Part shown: piece after piece, positions 56,115-64,000 of the stretch
Numbering within the stretch: position 1 is the first letter of the stretch
Layout: every line of letters begins with the position of its first letter
Origin: Psychroflexus torquis ATCC 700755
GTDB taxonomy: Bacteria; Bacteroidota; Bacteroidia; Flavobacteriales; Flavobacteriaceae
Assembly (NCBI RefSeq): GCF_000153485.2
Contig: NC_018721.1
Location: forward strand, 62,001-126,000
Direction: 5' to 3'
Length of the DNA stretch: 64,000 nt
Position numbers and translations under genes: made by a program
The notes under the pieces: model-generated
What the model was told of the DNA's origin: nothing
The model's input: the letters and a program-made list of their open reading frames with translations, nothing else
The model's database searches: none

Positions 56115-56802
56115 TTTGATTTATTTTTTGCTTAGCCAAGATAATTATTTTATCAAACTGCTCCTTCTGTGATAAATTACTATTATCAATTTTGATAGCA
56201 TCTTCTGATTGTATTAAAGGTGAGTTTTTACGGTTTGAATCAATCTCATCTCTATGTTCCACGTTTTCTAACACCTCCTCAAACAAGATGTCTTCTCCTT
56301 TATCTTTTAATTCTGAATAACGGCGTTTAGCTCTTATTCCTGCGCTTGCCGTCATAAATATTTTTAGCTCCGCTTCAGGAAATACAACACTCCCAATATC
56401 TCGGCCATCCATCACGATACCCTTTTGGTCTCCCAGTTCTTTTTGAATTTGAACTAGCTTTTTTCTAACCTCATCAATTTTTGCTACACTACTTACATGT
56501 TCAGAAACTTTCATAGCTCTTATTTCTCGCTCTACATTTTCTCCATTTAAAATCACATCATTAGTCCCTTCTTCTGGATTATATTCAAAATTGATATCAA
56601 TAGAAGGCAAACTATTTATAATGTGAGCTATATCCGCAGACCCTTCTTCAATCCAGTTATGCCTCATGCTATAAAGTGTAACCGCTCTGTACATGGCACC
56701 TGTATCCACGTATTTATATTCTAAAGCTTTAGCTAATTGTTTGGCAACTGTACTTTTTCCAGTTGAAGAATGGCCGTCTATGGCAATAACGATGGGTTTC
56801 AT
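56095..56802 (-). CDS. cmk: Cytidylate kinase
   Basis: It phosphorylates CMP and dCMP. The P-loop is IDGHSSTGKSTVAK, then the CMP-binding VDTGAMYRAVTLY and DGRDIGSVVFPEAELKIFMT. The ATG at 56802 gives 235 residues; a TTG at 56820 would add six. It begins one base after the stop of the 7TM-HD gene and ends inside the convergent gap gene. Confidence 0.94.
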   Translation of the reverse strand: MKPIVIAIDGHSSTGKSTVAKQLAKALEYKYVDTGAMYRAVTLYSMRHNWIEEGSADIAHIINSLPSIDINFEYNPEEGTNDVILNGENVEREIRAMKVSEHVSSVAKIDEVRKKLVQIQKELGDQKGIVMDGRDIGSVVFPEAELKIFMTASAGIRAKRRYSELKDKGEDILFEEVLENVEHRDEIDSNRKNSPLIQSEDAIKIDNSNLSQKEQFDKIIILAKQKINQINSSSK

Positions 56803-56803
56803 A

Positions 56804-58846
56804 TTAATCTGGGTATTCAATTCTTAAATGGTAGATGTTATTCAATTTTGCCTTTAAAATCTTCTTAATAGATTGAATTTCTTTAAAGGTGATATTGGCG
56901 TTGATAAACTGATCTTCTTCAATCTGTTTGTTGATAATTTTTTCAACAAAATCATCAATCAATTGTGTGTTGGGTTCTTTTAAGGATTTACTAGCAGCTT
57001 CTACTGCATCACACATCATTAAAATAGCAGTTTCCTTGCTAAATGGAATTGGACCAGGATATCGAAAATCATCAATAGCAACCTCCCCATCTTCCTCCTC
57101 TTTTTGTTTAGCATAGAAATAATAAACAGTAGAGGTCCCATGATGAGTTCTTATAAAATCAATAATTCGATCTGGGAGATTTCTACGCTTGGCTATTTCT
57201 ATACCTTCCAATCTATGACCAATAATAACCTCTGCACTTTCGGTAGGCGATAATTCGTCATGAGGCGAAACAGAAGTAGTTTGATTTTCTGTAAAATAAA
57301 TTGGACTTTTCATTTTACCTATATCGTGATATAAGGCTCCAACTCTTATTAAGAGTGAATTGGCACCAATTTCGTTGGCTGCTGCTTCAGCCAGATTGGC
57401 TACGTTTAAGGAGTGGTGGAAAGTCCCCGGAGCAACATTGGATAATTCCTTCAATAATTTTGAATTCGTATCTGATAGTTCTAAAAGAGATAGGTCTGAT
57501 ACCAAACCAAAGACCTTTTCATAAGCGTAAATAAGGGGTTGAACGAATAATAAGCCAACGCCGCTCAATAAGAAATAAATAAAGTTGTTGTAATTAATCT
57601 CTGCAATACTAGCTTCTTTGATCATATTGAAAGCGAAATATGCAAAAATATATACTAAGGTGATCTGAACTACAGATATAAATAAGTTTGCCCGTTTATA
57701 CAATTCTGAAACCGTCAAAATGGTTACAATTCCAGCAATGATTTGAAGAAACATATATTCAAAGCTATTAGGGACAACAAGTCCAAGAATAAGTACTGTG
57801 ATCACATGTGTAAAAAGCCCTAGCCTCGCATCAAAAAAAGCTTTTAAAGTAAGGGGTAAAATACAGAGAGGAACTACATAAATATAATCTGTATCCAATC
57901 TCATAATCAATAAGGTGAGAAATACTAAAAACAAAATATTGAAAAATATAAAAGTGATCTTGTTGTTATTATCATAGATATCTGGTCTATACTGTCTTAT
58001 GAAAAGCAACAACATCAAAAGAGACAAAAGTACCAAAAAGGTATAACCAGTGACAACTACTACAAAAGCTGAAGATTCTAGACTTTGAGACTCATATTCA
58101 TTTTTAAGAGACCTCAACATTCTTAATTTTTCACCTTCAATAGTTTCTCCTTTTGCAATAATTTTACTGCCCTTACTCACCCTACCTCTAGTGTAAGAAA
58201 TCTGGTCGAATTTGGATTGGATTTGATTTTTATTGAGCGCTTTGTCATACTCCACATTGACTTTGAAAACTTCAAAGAAAACTTCTAGTAAATCATTTCT
58301 AATCGATAAGAGATCTGACTCGTTAATTTTTAAATTCAAAAAAGGTTTTAAATCTTCTTGTGTGAGTATATCTTTATATAGAACTTCGTTGACGACTTTA
58401 TCTTTAATTAAAAAAACGATAGTATAGTTGTTAACACTTTCATCTTTAATACGTATCCCATTTTCATAGACCTCATCTATAGTTCCAGAAATAAATTCTG
58501 AAATGGCTAGGTTGTTTATAAGTAAAGAATCCTGAGAGGTGTTTAATTGGTTTTGCCAGCTGCTTTTTACCTCCTTTCCCGTATTAACATCGTAGTTAAA
58601 ATAAGGGATATGGGTTTCTATGATTTTAGATTTTTCTGCAGAAATTTCTTCGTTAGACTTTAAAATCGCAAAATCAAATGGCGCATACAAGTTTTCATAT
58701 TGCCATGGTTTACTTTTTATGATTTCATATTTGAATTGACCACCAGTTGGAAAAAAGTAAACAATCAGGAAGACACTAAACGCTAGAAGAAAAGACTTGT
58801 AGATTATAGATTGATTTTTATAAAGATTGTCTAAAAGGTTCTTCAT
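56804..58846 (-). CDS. 7TM-7TMR_HD family phosphohydrolase (PgpH-like)
   Basis: The 680-residue protein has an N-terminal helix, an extracytoplasmic domain (about 40-275), seven transmembrane helices (about 275-450) and a cytoplasmic HD domain (about 470-640). The HD residues are HHSLNVANLAEAAANEIGAN and LYHDIGK. PgpH proteins hydrolyse c-di-AMP; the full domain order fits, so that role is likely but not proven here. cmk follows directly downstream. Confidence 0.88.
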   Translation of the reverse strand: MKNLLDNLYKNQSIIYKSFLLAFSVFLIVYFFPTGGQFKYEIIKSKPWQYENLYAPFDFAILKSNEEISAEKSKIIETHIPYFNYDVNTGKEVKSSWQNQLNTSQDSLLINNLAISEFISGTIDEVYENGIRIKDESVNNYTIVFLIKDKVVNEVLYKDILTQEDLKPFLNLKINESDLLSIRNDLLEVFFEVFKVNVEYDKALNKNQIQSKFDQISYTRGRVSKGSKIIAKGETIEGEKLRMLRSLKNEYESQSLESSAFVVVVTGYTFLVLLSLLMLLLFIRQYRPDIYDNNNKITFIFFNILFLVFLTLLIMRLDTDYIYVVPLCILPLTLKAFFDARLGLFTHVITVLILGLVVPNSFEYMFLQIIAGIVTILTVSELYKRANLFISVVQITLVYIFAYFAFNMIKEASIAEINYNNFIYFLLSGVGLLFVQPLIYAYEKVFGLVSDLSLLELSDTNSKLLKELSNVAPGTFHHSLNVANLAEAAANEIGANSLLIRVGALYHDIGKMKSPIYFTENQTTSVSPHDELSPTESAEVIIGHRLEGIEIAKRRNLPDRIIDFIRTHHGTSTVYYFYAKQKEEEDGEVAIDDFRYPGPIPFSKETAILMMCDAVEAASKSLKEPNTQLIDDFVEKIINKQIEEDQFINANITFKEIQSIKKILKAKLNNIYHLRIEYPD

Positions 58847-58980
58847 AACTTAAAGTTGCTCAAATTTAAAAAATAATATGGTGTAAGGCTCTATCTAAAT
58901 TTAATAGTTTTTTGAAGTAACCAATTTGAAAAAAGAAAAATAAGACTGATAATTATAACTTAAGATCTCCTTTAACCTTA

Positions 58981-59008
58981 TTGAATTAGCATAAAATTCA
59001 TAAATTCG
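58981..59008 (+). promoter_or_regulatory. Candidate promoter of the thiolase gene
   Basis: TTG (58981-58983), a 17-bp spacer and TAAATTCG (59001-59008, seven of eight to TAnnTTTG) match Bacteroidota promoters in spacing. The -7 element lies 21 bp before the ATG. Confidence 0.5.
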
Positions 59009-59029
59009 CTATAATTAAATAAAACTCTT

Positions 59030-60205
59030 ATGTCCAAAGAAATCGTTATAGTAAGTGCAGTAAGAACTCCTATTGGAAGCTTTTTAGGAAGCTTAGCCAA
59101 TATTCCTGCTACTAAATTGGGAGAAATTGCCATAAAAGGAGCTCTTTCCAAAATCAACTTAAAACCAGAATTGGTAGATGAAGTCCTCATGGGTAATGTT
59201 GTACAAGCCAATAATGGCCAAGCACCAGCAAGACAAGCAGCCATGGGTGCTGGTATTCCAAATACTGTCCCTTGTACCACCGTCAATAAAGTTTGTGCTA
59301 GTGGTATGAAAGCTGTAATGCAAGCCGCTCAAGCTATTGCGTTAGGTGATGCTGAAATCGTTGTTGCCGGTGGAATGGAAAATATGAGTATGATTCCTCA
59401 TTACTTGCATTTGAGAAAAGGTCAAAAATTTGGACCAGCTCAAATGGTTGACGGCCTACAAAGGGATGGTCTAGTGGATGCTTATGACAATAATGCCATG
59501 GGAACTTGCGCGGACTTATGCGCCACAGAACACCAAATTTCTAGAGAAGAACAAGATGAATTCGCTAAAGAATCTTACAGAAGAAGCGCTGAAGCGTGGA
59601 AAGCTGGAAAGTTTGATGATGAAGTTATTCCTGTAGAAATTCCACAGAGACGCGGCGAACCTGTCATTATGAAAGAAGATGAAGAATTTAAAAATATCAA
59701 TCTTGATAAAATTTCTAGCTTAAGGCCTGCGTTTAGCAAAGATGGCACTGCAACAGCTGCAAATTCCTCTGGTATAAATGACGGTGCTGGTGCCGTGATT
59801 TTGATGACTAAGGAAAAAGCTGAGGAATTGGGGCTTGAAATTTTAGCAACTATAAAAGGCTATGCTGATGCTGCTCAAGAGCCTGAGCGTTTCACTACTG
59901 CTCCTGCAAAAGCATTGCCTCTAGCACTTAAAAAAGCAAAAGTATCCAAAGAAGATATCGACTTTTTTGAATTTAACGAAGCCTTTTCTGTTGTTGGTAT
60001 TGCCAATACTAAATTGCTAAGCTTAGACAGTAGTAAGGTTAACGTAAATGGTGGTGCGGTTTCTTTAGGACATCCATTAGGCTGCTCTGGGGTAAGAATA
60101 CTGATTACGCTTATACATATTATGAAACAAAATAATGCTAAGCTTGGAGCTGCTGCTATATGCAATGGCGGCGGAGGTGCTTCTGCTATGATTTTAGAAC
60201 GATAA
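59030..60205 (+). CDS. Acetyl-CoA C-acetyltransferase (thiolase)
   Basis: The 391-residue thiolase has nucleophile Cys89 in TVNKVCASGMKA, the NEAF asparagine motif, the GGAVSLGHPLGCSG histidine loop and the ICNGGGGA second cysteine. It condenses or cleaves acetyl-CoA/acetoacetyl-CoA or longer 3-ketoacyl-CoA; length and sequence favour the biosynthetic acetoacetyl type. It is followed at 16 bp by the NlpC/P60 gene. Confidence 0.95.
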   Translation: MSKEIVIVSAVRTPIGSFLGSLANIPATKLGEIAIKGALSKINLKPELVDEVLMGNVVQANNGQAPARQAAMGAGIPNTVPCTTVNKVCASGMKAVMQAAQAIALGDAEIVVAGGMENMSMIPHYLHLRKGQKFGPAQMVDGLQRDGLVDAYDNNAMGTCADLCATEHQISREEQDEFAKESYRRSAEAWKAGKFDDEVIPVEIPQRRGEPVIMKEDEEFKNINLDKISSLRPAFSKDGTATAANSSGINDGAGAVILMTKEKAEELGLEILATIKGYADAAQEPERFTTAPAKALPLALKKAKVSKEDIDFFEFNEAFSVVGIANTKLLSLDSSKVNVNGGAVSLGHPLGCSGVRILITLIHIMKQNNAKLGAAAICNGGGGASAMILER

Positions 60206-60221
60206 ATCTTAATACTTCAAA

Positions 60222-60965
60222 ATGCTATACGGAATTTGTCCTCTAAGTGTTGTGCCTGTAAGAGCAGAAGCTAACGATACTTCAGAAATGGTTACCCAGT
60301 TGCTTTATGGGGATCATTTCGAGATTACTGAAATAAGACCAAAATGGATTAAAATTCGTATAGCTTTTGATAGTTATGATGGCTGGATAGATGAGAAACA
60401 AGCTTTCAAAATCGATGAATTGACATTTCAAAACCTTCAAAAGACATCGACTTATTCTACAGATTTAATTGGTTTAATGACCACCTCTTCCAGTCAATTG
60501 ATGCCTGTTTGCATTGGTTCTGCGGTTCACGCTTCAGAACTCCTTAGTCATCACTTCGATGGCTCTACCAATGCGAACTATAACAAAACACAACTTGTAG
60601 ATACAGCTATGCTTTATCTCAACTCTCCTTATTTATGGGGAGGTAAATCTCCATTTGGAATTGATTGTAGTGGATTTACTCAAATGGTTTATAAAATAAG
60701 CCTCATACATCTTCATAGAGATGCTTATCAACAAGCTAAACAAGGTCAAGCTCTTTCTTTTATCGAAGAAAGCGAACCTGGCGATCTAGCCTTTTTTGAT
60801 AATGAAGAAGGAGACATTATACACGTTGGGATTATAATGAAAAATAATTATATTATTCATGCCCATGGCAAAGTGAGGATCGATAGGATTGATCATTCAG
60901 GTATTTTTAATGAAGATATCAATCGCTATTCACACAATCTAAGAGTTATCAAAAAAATAGTTTAA
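60222..60965 (+). CDS. NlpC/P60-family peptidoglycan hydrolase with SH3-like domain
   Basis: The 247-residue protein has a bacterial SH3-like first part (SVVPVRAEANDTSEMVTQLL, about 8-75). The NlpC/P60 catalytic domain shows WGGKSPFGIDCSGF (Cys149), DIIHVGII (His201) and IIHAHGKVRI (third residue near 213). It likely cuts peptide cross-bridges of the cell wall. No signal peptide is visible, so export is unclear or the enzyme acts on recycled peptides. Its 3' end overlaps the convergent gene by four bases. Confidence 0.9.
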   Translation: MLYGICPLSVVPVRAEANDTSEMVTQLLYGDHFEITEIRPKWIKIRIAFDSYDGWIDEKQAFKIDELTFQNLQKTSTYSTDLIGLMTTSSSQLMPVCIGSAVHASELLSHHFDGSTNANYNKTQLVDTAMLYLNSPYLWGGKSPFGIDCSGFTQMVYKISLIHLHRDAYQQAKQGQALSFIEESEPGDLAFFDNEEGDIIHVGIIMKNNYIIHAHGKVRIDRIDHSGIFNEDINRYSHNLRVIKKIV

Positions 60966-63900
60966 AAGCTTGTTCCAAAACCAAAAGAGAACCAAAATCC
61001 TTCTTCACTATGGAAAAAATTGAAGGTTCCCGCGAATAAATCAGCGCCATTCACCCAAAATCCAAGTCCATAATTATTTCTCCACTGGTTAGATTCTGGA
61101 ACATCAGACCAAACCCTACCTACATCTAAACCGCCAAACACTCCAAACTGAAGAGGCATCACACTAGTCCTTATAGTATTGAAGCTATGTCTCAAATCGA
61201 CATTACCTACTAAGCTTTGCTGACCTATAAATCGATCTCTTCGAAAACCTCTTAACCCATTATTTGCTCCCAATATAGCTGCTTGATAAAATTCATAATT
61301 ATCATCGAAAAGAAGCTGAGAAGCTGCTTTGGTTCTCAGCACCCATTTCTTATCTAAAGAAATAGGATTATAAAATTCTAAATATGGATTCAAAAAGAAA
61401 AAATGCTGATCTGTATTTTCTACATTCATAGTCGCACCAGCTTCAATTTTAAAATCCATTCCACGCTTAGGGTTTAAGTTATCATCCAAGCTTTTATATT
61501 GATAGGAAGACCTGTAAGACACAAAATTTTGAGTATCAAAAAAATCAGGATTATTCGATAGTAATTCTGCACTAGCTTCGTCAATAAATCGACCTTCAGT
61601 TCTTTGGACTCTATAGTTTTGATAGCTCAATTTATGTTCAAAAATACTACCATAGGCAGATGCTTTTCTAAGACCGATTTCAGCTTCAATGCGTCTTATT
61701 TTAACCCTGTTATAGTCTTTACCCAACTCATCATCACGGTTTTCTGAATCATTTCCAATTCCAAAAAAGTTCCTAGCAAAATTTGGGCTTGTATAGTCTA
61801 TACTAGTCACAAAATTATAATTCCCTATCACGTTAGCGAACTCCCCTTCATAACCAAGATCGAAACCACCCGTAGAAGTGTATAATCCTGCTCTTAATTT
61901 GTGCCGATATGTAAACGGATTGACTTGAAATCCGTTAAATGCATGTGTGGTTTGTAAACCAAAAAGCAATCCATCATCTGGGTTAAAACCTAGCCTTGGT
62001 AAAAACGTATTGGAAGAGGATATTTTTCTATTTTTGTTGAAGAGATTTTGTTCATAATCATCAGACTCTACAACTCTAGCCTTCGACTTCTTTTTTACTG
62101 TATTTTCAAAAGATTTATAATCGTAAATTATAGTTCGTTGACCAGAATTTATAGTATACTCATCCTCGTCATGCCCTCCAATTAATCTTACTTTTATTTT
62201 GCTTTTAAAATCGCCATTAACGTAAAACTCATCCGTTTCATCTAAACCATAAATCCATAATTCTTTGGTCTGTTCGGAGTCAAAAGTTTTATCAATCATC
62301 AAACTTTCACGATCTCCACCTTTGTTTCTATATACTCGAACTCGAGTCTTTCCATTTTCAAACCTGTCAACATCAATAATATCGTCTTTATCCGTAGCAC
62401 TCAAAATAGCATATTCATTTAGGATATTGCTATAGCGTTTTGCTATAGACTCTAGATTTCCGAGTCTCTCTTTAAAGGTTTTGATTAAAACTTTAGTATT
62501 TCTTTTATTGATTTCTTTTGGGAAATGACTGAAGGCTTTTTGGATCACCTCCTCAGACAAGTGATTTTGAATATAAAGAGCTTCTTTTATCCAATCTTCT
62601 TCAGTTGCATTCCGTATGATAATTCTATCGAGTCCCAATCCAGAATTATTGAACCATCTTAAGTATTTAATATCACTAGTATAAGGATGATAAATTTTAG
62701 GAAAGCTACTAATAGTCCGAATCGCATCAAAAAAACCACCATCGAAATTGGCGAAAACTTGATCTCTATCTCTTGGAATAGGTTTGAAAGTATGATTTCC
62801 ATCTTCATCTTCAAACTCAGACCAACGCCATTGATCTGAGTGCCTGTCCCAATCCCCTAATAGCATATCAAACAACCGAGCTCTTAAATAACCAGATTCA
62901 TCGACACTGTATTTTTCATCACGACGAAGGCGTTCTATCAAATCTGCTGTACTAACTATATCGTGATTGGGGTTTCCAAACATACCTTCTGTTCCCATCC
63001 AGTTACTTTCTGGACGTTCCTCTATCATGTAAATTGCATCACCATGTTTAACATTAAACTCCCCTAAAGCTTTTTGTTTTGGAATGTAAACTAATTTTGG
63101 ATTGGTGTGGTATATATCTAAAGCTTTTGCTAGATCTGGTACTGCCATAAATGAAAATGGGTGTGCCGAGGTTAGAAAATCTAGTAATAACTCTTCTACT
63201 GCAGTATCGTCAAATTCCCCAGTTAAGTTCTTATCTGGATAGACGAACTGCTGCAATAAACGTATAGGATTTTTCTTAATTTGCCTTATATTATATTGAC
63301 GGCCTAAACTATCTTCTAACCTTAAAGAATTGGTTTGCATGCCGCCCCCTAATCGAATTGGAAGAAGACCTCCGTATGCAGAGTCCAAATTAAGAACTGG
63401 CATTTCAATAGATCTTCCGTACATATCTCTGTACCGCTCTCCCCATATACTTTCAAAAAAATTGGTTTGCTCTAGTTTAAACTCTTCATAAATAGAAGCT
63501 TTTACTGTTTCTGGAAACTTCTCTGAAAACTGATTTAAATCAAAAATCTCATCTGGACTATAAACCTCCTTCTGAAATATCAGTTGTGATTCATCTTCGT
63601 TAGCTGAGTAAAATTGTACCCAAGAGGAACCATCCTTGAAAACATCAAAAATAGCAAAACCATAACCAGGATAGGCGAACTCACCATCACTTCCTAGTTT
63701 GACATAAGACACTTTAGATCCAGAACCAGAAACAATCTGCTTTACCAAATCGTGCTCAATGTATTGCAGATTATGCTCATGGCCAGAAGCGAAAATGACT
63801 TTATTCCAACGACTTGCAATAGCAGAGATCCTATCTACCATCTCTCGATATTGATTATTTTGAGTGTCTTGTACAGAAATCCCCCCTGTGGCCCTTATCA

Positions 63901-64000
63901 TATTAGCTAAAGATCCCAAAACAGGTAAAGGAACTTTGCGTTGAGAAGGAAACAAATGCTTTACAAATTCGAAAGTCCCCCCGTGAATTCCATTGGTATA
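60962..64000 (-). CDS. Metallophosphoesterase fused to outer-membrane beta-barrel (5' end beyond window)
   Basis: The open frame continues past the right edge; its visible start (TNGIHGGTFEFVKHLFPSQR) precedes any initiation codon. An N-terminal calcineurin-like phosphoesterase is indicated by VIFASGHEHNLQYIEHDL, whose signal peptide and first metal motifs must lie outside. The rest is a long extracytoplasmic region and a C-terminal barrel (strands such as FNGFQVNPFTYRHKLRAGLY) ending in Phe, WFSFGFGTSF. The barrel probably anchors the phosphatase at the outer membrane. At least 1012 residues are visible. Confidence 0.85.
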   Translation of the reverse strand, partial: YTNGIHGGTFEFVKHLFPSQRKVPLPVLGSLANMIRATGGISVQDTQNNQYREMVDRISAIASRWNKVIFASGHEHNLQYIEHDLVKQIVSGSGSKVSYVKLGSDGEFAYPGYGFAIFDVFKDGSSWVQFYSANEDESQLIFQKEVYSPDEIFDLNQFSEKFPETVKASIYEEFKLEQTNFFESIWGERYRDMYGRSIEMPVLNLDSAYGGLLPIRLGGGMQTNSLRLEDSLGRQYNIRQIKKNPIRLLQQFVYPDKNLTGEFDDTAVEELLLDFLTSAHPFSFMAVPDLAKALDIYHTNPKLVYIPKQKALGEFNVKHGDAIYMIEERPESNWMGTEGMFGNPNHDIVSTADLIERLRRDEKYSVDESGYLRARLFDMLLGDWDRHSDQWRWSEFEDEDGNHTFKPIPRDRDQVFANFDGGFFDAIRTISSFPKIYHPYTSDIKYLRWFNNSGLGLDRIIIRNATEEDWIKEALYIQNHLSEEVIQKAFSHFPKEINKRNTKVLIKTFKERLGNLESIAKRYSNILNEYAILSATDKDDIIDVDRFENGKTRVRVYRNKGGDRESLMIDKTFDSEQTKELWIYGLDETDEFYVNGDFKSKIKVRLIGGHDEDEYTINSGQRTIIYDYKSFENTVKKKSKARVVESDDYEQNLFNKNRKISSSNTFLPRLGFNPDDGLLFGLQTTHAFNGFQVNPFTYRHKLRAGLYTSTGGFDLGYEGEFANVIGNYNFVTSIDYTSPNFARNFFGIGNDSENRDDELGKDYNRVKIRRIEAEIGLRKASAYGSIFEHKLSYQNYRVQRTEGRFIDEASAELLSNNPDFFDTQNFVSYRSSYQYKSLDDNLNPKRGMDFKIEAGATMNVENTDQHFFFLNPYLEFYNPISLDKKWVLRTKAASQLLFDDNYEFYQAAILGANNGLRGFRRDRFIGQQSLVGNVDLRHSFNTIRTSVMPLQFGVFGGLDVGRVWSDVPESNQWRNNYGLGFWVNGADLFAGTFNFFHSEEGFWFSFGFGTSF

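Noticed and set aside
1..64000. CRISPR arrays, tRNA and rRNA genes
   Set aside because: No regularly spaced repeats, cloverleaf sequences or conserved rRNA segments were recognised when reading both strands.

Overview
The window is about 64 kb of low-GC DNA from a member of the Bacteroidota, most likely family Flavobacteriaceae. Four things point there: type IX secretion and gliding genes (PorT/SprT-like, an SprB-repeat protein paired with a PorP/SprF-like protein), a TamL-type outer-membrane lipoprotein, a class II ketol-acid reductoisomerase, and start regions without Shine-Dalgarno sequences but with flavobacterial TAnnTTTG-like promoters. The density of insertion sequences and decaying genes recalls sea-ice Psychroflexus genomes; that comparison is inference only. 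No rRNA, tRNA or CRISPR array was seen.

Region 1 (1-15.5 kb) is amino-acid biosynthesis on the minus strand. It holds the start of an arginine operon (GNAT acetyltransferase > argG > argC > proC, running off the left edge), a complete isoleucine/valine operon (ilvD > ilvB > ilvN > ilvC > ilvA), and the threonine operon (thrA > thrB > thrC). An ISAs1-family element, with a 10-bp target duplication, sits directly upstream of thrA and separates the operon from its original leader.

Region 2 (16.8-32.6 kb) carries a cytochrome c / PQQ sugar dehydrogenase pair, a metallo-beta-lactamase-fold hydrolase coupled to a tiny membrane protein, and a conserved 486-codon gene cut near its 3' end by an IS4-family element. 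The TrkH-TrkA potassium system, menG-porT, an rRNA methyltransferase, a TamL-like protein, and fbaA-accD follow.

Region 3 (32.6-50 kb) mixes housekeeping genes with decay. Remnants of IS3- and IS1595-type transposases lie next to a nudix/pyrE divergent pair. A 1325-residue hybrid histidine kinase, a sterol-desaturase-like protein with an intact IS1595 element at its stop codon, an M14-type peptidase, and an ECF sigma / putative anti-sigma / DUF4097-like operon follow. Then come a dead pirin gene, a live NAD(P)-binding oxidoreductase, a frameshifted methyltransferase and a dead IS200 transposase.

Region 4 (50-64 kb) holds the SprB-like/SprF-like pair, a hemolysin III-like protein, lipA, gapA, cmk, a 7TM-HD phosphodiesterase, a thiolase, an NlpC/P60 hydrolase, and a phosphoesterase/outer-membrane-barrel fusion truncated by the right edge.

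The most unusual signal is a dispersed repeat of about 100-115 bp at 10.4, 16.9, 32.8 and 49.1-49.8 kb. Two loci carry it as inverted pairs, and one pair encloses the dead IS200 transposase. No wholly new multi-gene system is evident. The novelty lies in the repeat family, the IS-modified thr leader and the reconstructable pseudogenes.
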